A stretch of DNA of 64,000 nucleotides from Pomphorhynchus laevis (GCA_012934845.2 WNNJ02003809.1:140582-204581), one strand, 5' to 3'; counted from the stretch's first letter, positions 34,401 through 47,309 are shown. Made by a program: numbers and translations. The notes: generated from the sequence alone by a model not told the origin.

Positions 34401-35684
34401 ATATTCAAAATGTTATATATTTTTGAATTTATTTATAGTAAACAATATATTACTTCAGCTACACAATACCTAAAGAATAAAACGAAAATTACACAATATT
34501 TACTTCAACTACACGATATCTAAAGAATAAAAGAAAATTACCTCTTGCTTCTTACTGTTTTTACTTACGAGCATGTCGATTATACTCATGGATTGGGTAT
34601 TTGAAATAAACGAACCCGTTACGAAATGAGCAGATGACATTTGATTAAACTTAACAACTTATACAATTTCGATACATATGCGAGTATATTCGCAGTATGA
34701 TCGCACCCTTTACTATTTATCTGCAATACACATGTATTGTCTATTGCTGCATTATTATATAGCCGATTACAGGTATCCCGTAACTTTACACGGATATTTA
34801 TCATTCACGGGTTGCATTAGTATTTTTAAAGTATGTCATTGCAGGTGAACAAGAATGTCAACGGTTAGCAATTCAGACTAGTAATAAAGTAAGTATCAAA
34901 ACATCAAATGAAGTCATGCATCTTTTAATTTCTTTGATTATTTCTGTTATATCTACAGGTGAATTAGTAGTATGGTCATTGAAGAATATAATGCGCTGAC
35001 AATCTTTTTCCAACTAACATTCAGCTATTGCATTTTATTGTAATAACTGAATCTTAAAGTGTTTGCTAATGTGTGAATATAGAAGGTGTGATGGTGATCG
35101 ATATAAATATTACCTTGGCTTCTCCTTACATTCGTCATTTAGTGAAATGTAGTTTCGTTATTAGGATAGATCCTTATCTATCCTTTCTTTTATGCTTTAT
35201 AGGAAATGTTCTCCTAACCGCATTTAACTTTCAGTGACGTCGAATAATCTCATTTAATCAATTCAAATTGCATCTTATAGATTTTTATCCGTCACTAATG
35301 ACTGATTAAAACTTACATAAGAGAGAAGTGCATTATTGACTCTTAAGATTGAAATTGGCATAAAAAAACACATTTCTCGAAGTACCGTGACCATTTATCA
35401 ACGATATTTCAAAATTAGTTTCAGTTCAAAACACAATCCTCAACAGGTAAAGAAGAACTAAAGTGTTTATCCGGTAGAAACAATTTATTTGTATGTTTTA
35501 CTGAAATGAAAAAGGCGTTAGATATCATTTTAGCAGCAGTAACTCGAAACGGTCCAAATCATTCAATCATACATGTCAAGTGTGAGAAACTGTCTTTTTT
35601 GTAGTGCAAGTACTAATCTGAAAATTATTCTTATAACAACACGAATACAGGCTGCTCTAATGTGTAAGACAGTTGCCACACAAG
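34400..35684. other. Gene-poor interval with one protein-like frame
   Basis: Mostly AT-rich. 35,446-35,604 reads without a stop as GKEELKCLSGRNNLFVCF, then MKKALDIILAAVTRNGPN and a Cys-containing end before TAG. It lacks a start codon of its own, so it could be a last exon. No family is recognised. Confidence 0.25.
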
Positions 35685-35895
35685 CCAACATAGATACCAA
35701 AACATCGTTTTAGAAACATATCGGTGATTCTTCACCGATAGCTCTGCTGTATTCGACTGCAAGTTGCTTTAAATGCATTCGGTTTAATGGTAGTTTTCGT
35801 TTTACGGATTCGAGAATGCAGGAATATAACTTTAAAACCAGATGTTTTTATTTTTATTTTTAAAAGCATTCCTATTTTGGTCTTGGAAATCATCG
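35685..35895 (+). repeat. Left arm of a 2-kb-spaced inverted duplication
   Basis: Pairs in inverted orientation with 37,760-37,975 over about 210 bp (shared text GATTCTTCACCGATAGCTCT). Both arms keep a reading SSPIALLYxTASCFKCIR then SFRFTDSRMQEY, but DNA identity is high, so this need not mean coding. Confidence 0.6.
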
Positions 35896-36219
35896 GTCAG
35901 CATTTAGTATAAGAAAGCTGTTTCAATTTTTTGATTGCAATAACAAATGTAGAAAACAAGAACTATACAGATGTGTCGAATATCTTTGCATTCTCACAAG
36001 GAATGGCAAGAAATTCTTGCCATTCATAAATTGATGAAATTAATTACATGTAATGAGTAAATTAGATCAGATAGCAGTCTACTTATGTTATACGATACAA
36101 ATAAAAATAAAGATAATAAATAATTATATGAGATTTTAGACAATTTATATTTATATCAAGTCAAAATTTAAAATTGAAATTTAAAATAAAAGTCGATTTA
36201 AGTTTGCTTGTGATTTTAT

Positions 36220-36765
36220 ATAATAAAATAATTCAGATCAGCCAACTTAGTCTACATATTTTATACTATTTATAAATTAAAAGATAAATAATTATAAATA
36301 ATAAATAATTATATACGAGTTTATACAATTTTTATAAAAGATGAATATATAAGGATGAATCGCTGTTTCGCTTGTAATTGCAATTTCACCTTTTTTACTT
36401 CAGAAATAGTGTATTGGTCCCTTGTATGTCCACATGATGGAAGTTCTTTCTCAACTACCATCTCGAGTTGATTTTTTACAGAATTTAAATGATCCTTGAG
36501 ATGTGAAATATAAGTAACTGTACAAATATCGCAAAAGGAAGTCATATCCACAAAGACACAAATGATGTACACCCTGGATTGTAAGACGAAATTTCATGGA
36601 AACTGTCATTAGTAGAATACAAAGAAACTTAATCATAATCACTTTACGAAGAATTTTTCCTAGATACTACCTGAGATGAAGCTGATTCCGTAGATCAGCT
36701 CGCTGAGTCTACGTATTTAATGCTGTATATAAATTAAAAATAAAGATAAATAATAAATAATTATA
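36220..36765 (-). repeat. Two reverse-oriented PLE tails
   Basis: Terminal motif in reverse (CAGATCAGCCAACTTAGTCT near 36,232; TAGATCAGCTCGCTGAGTCT near 36,690), each followed by the AT-rich tail. No module is recognisable here. They flank the zinc-finger-like frame below. Confidence 0.5.
36321..36572 (-). pseudogene. Possible zinc-finger gene fragment (DBF4-like finger)
   Basis: Reads FCDICTVTYISHLKDHLNSV followed by KNQ. The spacing C-x2-C-x10-H-x5 fits the finger of DBF4-type proteins except that the last His is Asn. Downstream text (SEVKKVKLQLQAKQRF) is not recognised. It could be a relic or chance; there is no start codon upstream in frame. Confidence 0.2.
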
Positions 36766-36921
36766 TAAGTGAAAATAAATATACAGTGAAATCATTCTAT
36801 TTTATAATATTTGTTATGTAATAAATAAATATTATACAGTGGAAATAAATATACCGGCGATATGAAGAACAGCTTCGAAATCACATTCAAATCTGATTCA
36901 GCACAACAACTAAGAACGGCT

Positions 36922-37089
36922 GAAGCTTTCGCTGCGTTACGGCTTTGTCAGTGGCTCATTGTAAGAATTAATAATAACCAAGACAATTTTTTAACGATTT
37001 TTTAATTTTTTTACGTTAAAAAATTTCCTTGGTTATTATTAATTCTTAAAATGAGCCACTGGCAAAGCCGTAACGTGGCGAAAGCTTTG
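36922..37089. repeat. Fold-back element with about 70-bp arms
   Basis: The left arm begins GAAGCTTTCGCTGCGTTACG and the right arm ends CGTAACGTGGCGAAAGC. The arms pair through AATGAGCCACTG and the AATTAATAATAACCAAG part, with a T-rich centre. MITE-like, non-coding. Confidence 0.75.
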
Positions 37090-37759
37090 ATAATATATAT
37101 AATAACCAACTCAGCATTTAATCTGATTAACTTTTGCATTTTAACAACATGAAGCTGAGAGATAAGCGACTATATATTTATATATATATGTTTAATTATC
37201 TTTTTTAAATGATAATATATGCATTGGGTAATATTTAGTTAAATACTGCTCTTTTCTTGATCTCAAATTTTGCATAATGGAAAGTGTAATAACACCTTCC
37301 GTTATTATTGTATTTTAAATAATAATATATACATGTTATATATTTAATTTTATGTGGAACATTTTATAATTTCTGTGAAATTTGTAAATTTCAGTGTTTT
37401 CGATTATTTTTGATTAAAATATTTTCAAATCTAAATGAAATTTGATTTGATGAAACACTGAATTCGCGCAAAATTTGAAAATAAAGACTTGTACAATTGA
37501 GGACACTTGACATAAAGGTCTAGAAATATACGACATTATAAAAGTATGGTAGTCTTACCATTACAATATGTAGGATTAGAAGTAAGTAATTTATTAATGA
37601 GGCTAACGTGGAATAATCAACTTACAAGTTCACTAAAAGTTAAGTAGATAGCAAAAGAAGAAAACTTGGAAAAATTGTACAAAAGTTAACATTTATTTTT
37701 GGTTTCAATAAGAGTAAAATAATTTCAAATAAATTATGAAATCATGATGTACTCATGAT

Positions 37760-37975
37760 TTTGAAGACCAAAATAGGAATGCTTTTTTAAAAATAAAATT
37801 GGTTTGAAATTTATATTCCTGCATTCTCGAATCCGTAAAACGAAAACTACTATTTAACCGAATGCATTTAAAGCAACTTGCAGTCAAATACAGCAGAGCT
37901 ATCGGTGAAGAATCACATATGTTTCTAAAACGATATACTCGTATTATGGTGGCCATGCTGGCTTGTGTATCAACT
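37760..37975 (-). repeat. Right arm of the inverted duplication
   Basis: The reverse complement of 35,685-35,895. Near the distal end GTTGATACACAAGCCAGCAT corresponds to the left arm's AAGCCAACATAGATACC. See the left arm. Confidence 0.6.
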
Positions 37976-38895
37976 TCTACATGTATTCAACAGCAATTGA
38001 ATAATAATTATGAATAATTAACAATGAATTTAATTACTAATATAAAATAAGAGTAATATGATATAAATAATATTTGTATAAATAATGTTAATATTATAAT
38101 ATAAATAATATTATTTATAATTTCGTTGTTTGTAATTATGACTATTAAATAATTAAAATAATATATTTGATTCATACATATTTTTTATCTATAAATTAAT
38201 TAAAATTATTGATTTCTTATAGAATAATTAAAATTGTGAACATAACATATTTTAATTCCCAAACTATTTAGATGTAAAAACTATTTCACATTGCTAAATT
38301 TTTCATACACACTTGAAAACTCATATGCTTTGAATTGATACATGTTTTAAATTACGATATTAAATTGGACAGCTTTTCAAAATAAATATAATCCAGCTTC
38401 TTAAAGGTTGCTTTGTTCAAAAATTAACGCAACGAAAATATAAATTATAAGATTGAAATAAAATAAAATGTTCTGGACAGCATAATATGGCACTATTATT
38501 TAAAACATAAAATGCATTTCTATATCATACAATGCAAATCACTTAATACTAATTATTATAAAAATTAATTAAAGATTAATTAATTTTTAATTATTAATTA
38601 ATAATTAATTAATTAATAATTAATTAATTAATCATTAATTAAAATTATTAAAGTTAAAAATCACTACAGCAATCAATAACAATCGTTATCTATCATAAAT
38701 GCATGAAAATTTTACGATGTTTGCATCATTTTCATACCGCAAAATATTTGATATATTTTGTAAAATATATATATTTTGTTTCTTCCAACTTATAATGAAA
38801 ATTTATATTTATTTCTAAACTCATATAATGGTTGAGTCATTATGAATAATGAATGAAATCGTAAATAGTTGATAATGATCCATTATTGATAAAGA
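37976..38895. repeat. AT-rich interval with a dispersed repeat and ATTAA tract
   Basis: No gene. 38,360-38,517 is the intact copy of a repeat that at 44.3-45.4 kb is split by an insertion. A (TTAATTAA)-type low-complexity tract lies at 38,570-38,645. Confidence 0.5.
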
Positions 38896-39098
38896 ATTAT
38901 TGGAGCTGGATCAACGAAAGAAGGAACATTTTATTTGATGTTTCGCTAACCTCTGCTAGCATCTTCAGAAAATTACAATGTAATTTAACAATTATTTTTT
39001 ACATTCATTATAATGTAATTACATTCTAATTTTCTGAAGATGCTAACAGTGGTTAGCGAGATATCAAATAAAATGTTCCTTCTTTATTTGATCCACGA
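38896..39098. mobile_element. Fold-back MITE, family 1, copy 1
   Basis: Long inverted ends: TTATTGGAGCTGGATCAA, GAAGGAACATTTTATTTGAT, TTCGCTAACCTCTG and AGCATCTTCAGAAAATTAC, mirrored on the right side, with a short centre (ATTTTTTACATTCATTATAA). Non-coding; a DNA-transposon-derived MITE is likely. Confidence 0.75.
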
Positions 39099-39961
39099 AT
39101 AAGAACACACGAATTGAAGAATTAAAATAATGTAATGATAGAGTAATTAACTATAATTTAATCTAAACCAAAAAAAATCCTAGAACATTAGAAAACAAAC
39201 AAATTGAAAAATTAAAATAATATTAGAATAATTAATTATAATTTAATTTAAGGTTTAAATCAGATTGATTAGTACGCATTAAATTAGATTCCTTATGGAT
39301 AAAATTCGCATCTTAAAGAATGCGAGATAAGAAGTTACTTTTAAATGATAAAATAGATGCATTTTCAAAATCAACGGAATGATTCAAACTCACAAAATGC
39401 TAAGCAACAGTACTAGAAGTAGTCCTCTTATGTACATTCAATTCTGAAAAGCTTAAAGGTTCTTAAAGCTGAATTCTACTTGTTACTAACAAAAGGTATT
39501 CATATATGAAAGAAAATACCGAAAAGCAAAACATGCATACAACATAAATTGAACAACAAAGATTTTGAAACAAATAAAAAGTTAAAAGAAAAAGCAAAAT
39601 GATAAAACAAAATAAAACCAAAATCATAAAACAAGCGATAAAAACATACTAATTGAGTCATTAAAATAATGTAATAATAGAGTAATTAATTATAATTTAA
39701 TCTAAATTAAAAATAAACTAATTTAATTGTTAAGAATAAATCTGATTTCAATCTTTAATTTAATTATAATTAATTAATATTATATAACATTACATTTCTA
39801 CTTGAAATGAAGAAGTAAATACTAAAAAACATAACATGCATACAACATAAATTGAACAACACACATTTTTAAACAAATAATAAAGAAACCCAACTATTAA
39901 ATCTGATTTAAATCTGATGAAAAAAACAAAGTAAAAAAGAAAAAATAAATAATGCTTGTAC

Positions 39962-40128
39962 TTTCGCTAACCTCTGTTAGCATCTTCAGAAAATTACAAT
40001 GCGATTTAACAATTATTTTTTACATTCATTATAATGTAATTACATTGTAATTATCTGAAGATGCTAACAGTGGTTAGCGAGATATCAAATAAAATGTTCC
40101 TTCTTTATTTGATCCAGCTCCAATAAAT
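39962..40128. mobile_element. Fold-back MITE, family 1, copy 2
   Basis: The same arms and centre as copy 1, with a shortened left arm starting at TTTCGCTAACC and a full right end GATCCAGCTCCAATAA. The interval between copies 1 and 2 (39,100-39,960) is AT-rich with no gene. Confidence 0.75.
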
Positions 40129-40194
40129 CTTTATACTTGTACTTTTGCATAAATGTTAAAAAACATTTTATTGTGGACATTTTATTGTAATCCT

Positions 40195-40235
40195 GATGAT
40201 AGCAGGAGCTATTGAAATATTGAATTATATTCATA
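40195..40235 (+). other. CTGATGA...GAAA hairpin trace
   Basis: CCTGATGATAGCAGGAGCTA then TTGAAATATTGAA. A related site lies at 53,797 with TGGCA/TGCCA in place of TAGC/GCTA, so the hairpin is kept by paired changes. The hammerhead register is off by two bases, so it is not called a ribozyme. Confidence 0.35.
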
Positions 40236-40584
40236 ATTCACTATAAGTCAACATAATTCAATATATTATAATATTGAATATTCAATAGTTATAGTCTATC
40301 ATAATATTTATAGTCTATTGTATCATTATGGTCATATAAACAAAATAATGAAGACAAGTACAGCGCAGAGCACTTAATATTAAATATTAATAAATACAAA
40401 TTAAAGTAAAAAATAACTACAGCGATCGATAGAAATCGTTATCTGTCATAAATCCATGAAGATAAAGCAATTAAAATTAAAATAACTGTATTTGTTTTAA
40501 TAATAATTAAATTGTGTTAATTATAATAATTATTCTGATAAAATTACATTCGTGTGCCACGTAATCTGTTTATTAGGCATTATT

Positions 40585-40926
40585 AATTATCCACACGAGA
40601 AAAACAAATTTTTGTTAGAGTTAATTATAACAACGTTTCGGTCAATCAATTCTTGCAAAAGAATCAAATTATTATAGACGGATAATTTTTGAGTCTATAC
40701 ACATCAACGGCAGTGGTGAAAGGATGCATGGAAATAAATCAAATTATAATTTAAAAATTCCTATCGACACTATGGACTAAGAAAACATGTTCATTTTCTT
40801 CCGCACTTATGTAATATAAGGCGATTTGTGTTTGAAAACTTTCAACTTGAAAAGGGTCACTGTGATTGACCGAAACGTTGTTATAATTAACTCTAACAAA
40901 AATTTGTTTTTCTCGTGTGGATAATT
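40585..40926. mobile_element. Fold-back MITE, family 2
   Basis: Arms of about 65 bp starting ATTATCCACACGAGAAAAAC and including AACAACGTTTCGGTCAATCA, mirrored at the right end. About 205 bp of unrelated centre. The arm phrase GACCGAAACGTTGTT resembles the 3' half of hammerhead-bearing PLE ends. Confidence 0.75.
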
Positions 40927-42599
<1,673 letters not shown>

Positions 42600-42699
42600 G
42601 ATTAAGGTTTGAAGTGTGTAAATGAGCTGATCGTTCAAAGACGATCAGCTCACAGATGCATTCAAGTGTATTTAAATTTAATATATAAATTAATATTAA

Positions 42700-43080
42700 T
42701 CTATCTTTCAATAGGTGGTTAGAATACTATCCCTTACCAAATGTAATATATAGAAATGTATATCTACACCACTGGAGCAGTTGGCCTAGTGGATATAGCG
42801 ATGAATTGTGAAACAGACGTCCTGAGTTCGAATCGATTAGAGTTAGCTGGTAACTGCCGTGGTGCGTTTCGAAAGTGTCGGATGCTGGCTTATAATTACG
42901 TTGATAAAAAGGAGCAAAGAGTACTACGTTGATAATCAACTGTAAGAAGTGACAAACTAATATGAAAAGCAAGACTTGTACCAGGCAAAGTATCCACACA
43001 GCTATTTTTTTAAGCGTCATCATTTACACACTTTAAACCTTAGACCCACCCAGACTGTTAGTAGCGTCCTGCTGTATCAA
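42700..43080 (+). mobile_element. tRNA-derived SINE-like repeat, copy 1
   Basis: A box TGGCCTAGTGG at 42,782-42,792 and B box GAGTTCGAATC at 42,824-42,834, 42 bp apart as in tRNA genes. No cloverleaf with an intact acceptor stem is seen, so this is a tRNA-derived repeat. It shares its upstream text (TATATCTACACCACTGGAGC) with copy 2. The downstream part (to GCGTCCTGCTGTATCAAG) recurs inverted at 46.03 kb. Confidence 0.6.
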
Positions 43081-43219
43081 GAATAAGAAAAACACCTGTG
43101 AGGATAATGTCTTGCCACAACCAGAATAATTTAAGCTCACAGATGCATTTAAGTTAAATTAAAACATTCATTGCTAGTGGCAGCATGAAAAACAGTGATC
43201 CGACTAGCGGATCACACAC

Positions 43220-43380
43220 ATAGGGTAGGTTTCTAATAGGTCGTTAGAATACCATCCCATACCAAAAGTAATATACAACAATGTATATCTACACCACTGG
43301 AGCAGCCAGCTTAGTGGATGTAGGGTTGAATCACAATACAGACGTCTGAGTTCAAACACGATCAGCACCGGTGTACGGAG
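43220..43380 (+). mobile_element. tRNA-derived SINE-like repeat, copy 2
   Basis: Diverged copy: CAGCTTAGTGG as the A box and GAGTTCAAACA as the B box. The body is truncated after about 43,380. Confidence 0.5.
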
Positions 43381-44264
43381 TAAGCAGATTTTATTTATTA
43401 AAAAAAGAAAAAGTTTTTTCTTCTTGCGAAATATCGAAATAGTTTTTATTGTTTCCTGATTGTTACTGGATATTTGAAAATTTCAAATACAGATCAGGAT
43501 GTATATATTTCTAAAAAATATTATACGAGCAAATAAACATGTGATTAGATAACAACTACGTACAAATATGCAGAAACTTGAACAATAGCTTACATTAAAT
43601 TTATTAATTCATTTGCATTGGAAATTCATTCTTTGAAAAATAACTACTTCTACACACTACATCGTTGTCTCTTCGAGAAGCAGAAGAACTGCTTATTTAT
43701 GGTAGATAATCGACAAAGAACAATAAAATCCACCACACATTTTCATCAATCCTTAATATGTCATGCCATCAGACGTTGGCTTACGGCATTCTCTGATGTT
43801 CACGGTTGTATTGTGATTATGCTTTCAACTATCCAAAATAGTGCTTATTGACGTTCTAATGACGTAGGCGTTCAATGTTTGCTGCAACTAAAAGTTCAAA
43901 AATGTGCAGCTACTAATTTTTTGCATTTTCTGAGTTGTGTATAACAGAAATGTTGATTTTTAGAGTTCACCGCGAGTTATTTGTCTTAATACAATTAATC
44001 TGGATTCCAGTACTTAGTCTGGATTAAAAAGTCTCTGGATGTTTTTAACCAGAGTTTTATTTTAAAGTTTTGATAAAATGTATTGTACTTCCATAAGAAG
44101 AAAATAAGCTTTTTTGCAAATCACTTCACATGATTTAATGTCACATCACGTGACATTACAATGATTTTTATTAAAAAACCAAAATTTAAAGAAACCAAGA
44201 TTTAATTTTTGATTTTCTATTTTCATTTCTAATTGGAGTAACTGTTTTGTTCCAATTAAAATTG
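43381..44264. other. Gene-poor interval
   Basis: No supported gene. A 77-codon open frame at 43,618-43,851 has no recognisable domain and no repeat or splice support. Confidence 0.4.
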
Positions 44265-44489
44265 GACAGTTTTCCGAAAAAAATAGTCCAGCTTCCTAGA
44301 AGTTGCCTTGTTCAAATTTTTAAATTTCAATTTTTATTTTAACTTGATTTAAATTATAAAAAATCTCATAACAATTATTTATTTTACTATTTGATTATTA
44401 AATTTTGATTTAGCATTATTATGTTTTGTTTATTTTTGTGATTTCGCACATCTGCAACTTCATGTATTATCCATGGATGGATAATAAAT

Positions 44490-44660
44490 AATATACTTCG
44501 TATTAGAATAAGATACTAGATAGTTTTATCAGAAGAAATACATCATTAGCATGTATTTGGCCCCGCTGCAATGTTGGGTAGAGGAGTTAGAGGCCGAAAC
44601 TTTATAGCATAGCAGTTCGTCCTGATGATCTCTAATTATTATTCTGATACAACGTCTGTT
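44490..44660 (+). other. Structured RNA module, copy D
   Basis: P1 GGCCCC (44,559-44,564) with GAGGCC (44,590-44,595), one mismatch. P2 CTGCAATGTT (44,566-44,575) with AGCATAGCAG (44,606-44,615), one mismatch. The outer stem TATTAGAATAAGA/ATTATTCTGATAC is present. Confidence 0.5.
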
Positions 44661-44904
44661 ATTTATTAGTCAATTCATAAAAATGACGTTTATTTTAAAT
44701 TTCAATTTTTTATTTTAACTTGATTTAAATTATAGAAAATCTAAAAACAATTATTAATTTTATTATTTAATTATTAAATTTTGATTTAGCATTATTATGT
44801 TTTGTTTATTTTATAATTATATTAAATACGTAAACTCAGTTAGCTGATTTAATTTGTTCTACTGACATGTTATTATTGACCTGTGGCCTTTACTGTATAA
44901 TTTA

Positions 44905-45060
44905 CTGTATTAGAATAAGATACTAGATAGTTTTATCAGAGGAAATACATCATTAGCATGTATTTGGCCCCGCTGCTATGTTGTGTAGAGGAGTTAGGGA
45001 CCGAAACCTGATAGCATAGCAGTTGCTCCTGATGCCCTCTAATCCTTATTCTGATACATA
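44905..45060 (+). other. Structured RNA module, copy E
   Basis: P1 GGCCCC (44,966-44,971) with GGGACC (44,997-45,002), one mismatch. P2 CTGCTATGTT (44,973-44,982) with AGCATAGCAG (45,013-45,022), ten pairs including one G-U. Joint GAAACCTGAT intact. Confidence 0.55.
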
Positions 45061-45362
45061 GTTTGTTATTTATTAGTCAATTCATAAAATGACGTTTATT
45101 TTAAATTTCAATTTTTTTTAACTTGATTTAAATTATAGAAAATCTAAAAACAATTATTAATTTTATTTAATTATTAAATTTTGATTTAGCATTATTATGT
45201 TTTGTTTATTTTATAATTATATAAAATACATAGATTCAGTTAGCTGATTTGATTTGTTTAAAAATTAAATTTAGCCCAAAGAAAATATAAATTATAAGAT
45301 TGAAATAAAATAAAATGTTCGGAAAAGCATAATAATGCACTATTATTTAAAGCATTAAATTA

Positions 45363-46024
45363 AATGTTCGAATAGTTATTGAACTGTAAGCAAACGCGAA
45401 TTGAAAAAGATGGAAAAAATCAAAACAAAGAAACAATTGTAATTTTGATAAAATAAAATAAAAAAAATCGAAAATACAAAGTAGAATCGATCATTTTATA
45501 ATATTTTATCGTTTACAACATTAAATAAAATACCAGAGAAAGAATTAAATTGCTGATTAAATTAAATTAAATGCAAGCTGAGACAAATACAAAATTAAAT
45601 TACACAAAATACATAATTGCAGAATTAGGGATTTAGGCAAATTTAATACAATTGAACGTAAAATACTGTGATATACAAAAATGTAGAAAATATAATATTT
45701 GCTCTACTAATTAGTTATTATATATTATAAAACATAGATAAAATAATAAATTCACAACTATATATAATTTTACTATAATAATATATACTCAATTATTTAT
45801 TATATTTTGATTATTAATTGTATATTTAATGTTAAACATTTCAGTTATTTTGTAACCACATTTAAATCTGCATATTGATTTAAAGCAAATTGAATTAGAG
45901 AGGAAAACAAGATCACGAACAAAGGATTTTATTTCGATTAAAAATTAAAGAACATGCAATTACTAGTTTAGAACTAAATTATAGTTTTGATTTAATATTA
46001 TTTATATGATGACATTTAGAGAGT
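45363..46024. other. AT-rich gene-poor interval
   Basis: Nothing beyond low-complexity AT sequence can be supported. Confidence 0.5.
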
Positions 46025-46135
46025 ATTGTTCCTATTCTCGATACAGCAGGGCGCTACTAATCAGCCTTTGTGGGTCTCACAGAAGAATTTCAGCTCACAG
46101 ATGCAATCAAGTTAAATTAAATTTAGACTATTAAT
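46025..46135 (-). repeat. Inverted piece of the SINE-like repeat
   Basis: TCGATACAGCAGGGCGCTAC is the complement-side match of GTAGCGTCCTGCTGTATCAA at 43,064. The next part, CAGCTCACAGATGCAATCAA, matches 43,136 in direct orientation, so the junction is rearranged. Confidence 0.5.
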
Positions 46136-46605
46136 TGTTAATATTACATTGTAATTATTACACCTTTTTAAAAAGTACTTTAATTTTGATAGATAATGTA
46201 TCATTTGTGAATGATTATGCACTATAACTTTCCCTGTTTTGATTATAAAATTACTGTTCAGGCTATTTTTAAACATATGGCTAGATACATGTTTTTCAGT
46301 AGAGAAATTGTGTATTTCAATTTGCTCTTAAGCCTTGTGCGTTTAAAGGAAATTAAGTTTTTAAATTTGCAAGTTAATTTATCGAGCGATATTCGTTTAC
46401 AAATATTAGTAAATATTACAAATATAAAATTTAAATTTGTAAATTTAATTTTTGTAAGCATCTATGGATTTTTTGAACAATAACAACACAGTTCGTTTAT
46501 TTAAAATGTATTTTTTAGGGTATTAAATGAAAATATGATTTCTAAGTTTATTTTTCATTTTCTAACGACAAATACAATTTGCATTGTATTCCTCGTTATT
46601 CCTAA

Positions 46606-46650
46606 AATGTTGTCCCTTTTATTCCTTGCAGGAATAAAAGGGACAACATT
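46606..46650. repeat. Perfect 20-bp inverted repeat
   Basis: AATGTTGTCCCTTTTATTCC at 46,606-46,625, a 5-nt loop, exact complement at 46,631-46,650. A small fold-back of unknown origin. Confidence 0.8.
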
Positions 46651-46679
46651 AAAAGAAATCATCTACGTTTAAATTAAAT

Positions 46680-47035
46680 GGTTTGATTAACAGCCATAAA
46701 TGTACTTATTGGAGAGTTGATAATCCACATGTACATGTCGATTTTCATGTTAATTTATCGGGGTTTACTGTGTGGTGTGATTTATCATAAACGATATTAA
46801 TGGAATCATTCTTTATTGACGCAACTGTAACCGGTTCCATTTACTTAAATGTGTTGCAATAACTATTAAAAGCTTTAAAGAAGATTATGAAGATGACGAG
46901 TTTTATTTTCACAAAATGGGGCATCCGCGCATTACCAACTCTATATAGGATATTTTTGATGAAATACAAGCGATACTACCCATCGATATGCTTGGCTGCA
47001 TCATCTTACGTGCGATAATCAAAATTTGGTTCTAA
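46680..47035 (+). pseudogene. Tc1/mariner-superfamily transposase relic
   Basis: Readable phrases in order: [49 protein letters not shown], then FYFHKMGHPRITNSI and FDEIQAILPIDMLGCI. They correspond to the transposase core (VWCG, FFFDGTVTGxxYLNxLQ, FQQDGAPPH, PxxWIGRRG). The second catalytic Asp region reads KMGHP instead of QDGAP. At least one stop and one frame change separate the parts. Terminal inverted repeats were not found. Inactive. Confidence 0.6.
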
Positions 47036-47093
47036 ACAATCGGTAATTTAATCGTTTAATTTTTTTATACTTTAAGTAAAACAAATATCTGTC

Positions 47094-47309
47094 GCAGACG
47101 TTTTTTGTTTTAAAATTAGACATATCGATCGTGATGATTTGTCGAAAGATATGTATTGTATGATAGATTTTAACAATGCGTTATCTCGCATTGCAAAAAA
47201 TTTGATTAATTATTTACTTAATATAACAGAATGTCTCGCTGTTAATGATACGTTTGTAATCGTTCCATTAATTGCATATAGACTTTTCATCATTCAATTG
47301 TCTCATTAA
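47094..47309 (+). CDS. Possible exon, unknown protein
   Basis: 71 codons without a stop, DVFCFKIRHIDRDDLSKDM to FVIVPLIAYRLFIIQLSH, ending TAA at 47,307-47,309. An acceptor-like ATATCTGTCGCAG precedes it. The text looks protein-like (mixed charge, a hydrophobic end) but no family is recognised. It could be a last exon or a decayed element piece following the transposase relic. Confidence 0.25.
   Translation, partial: ADVFCFKIRHIDRDDLSKDMYCMIDFNNALSRIAKNLINYLLNITECLAVNDTFVIVPLIAYRLFIIQLSH

Larger units (their letters stand above)
44265..45362 (+). mobile_element. Dispersed repeat split by an insertion of tandem PLE-derived units
   Basis: The repeat seen whole at 38,360-38,517 is here cut in two, at 44,265-44,320 and 45,268-45,362. 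The inserted approximately 945 bp is a partial AT tail followed by two full units, each a structured module (copies D and E), AT tail and terminal motif (44,826-44,852; 45,226-45,252). There is no RT sequence in the insert. This is direct evidence that the module plus tail moves as a non-coding unit. Confidence 0.65.

Noticed and set aside
42773-42850. Functional tRNA gene
   Set aside because: A and B boxes are spaced correctly, but no full cloverleaf or 3' terminator was seen, and a second diverged copy with the same flanks shows it is a repeat.
43618-43851. 77-codon open frame as a gene
   Set aside because: No domain, no splice signals, no codon bias distinct from the flanks.
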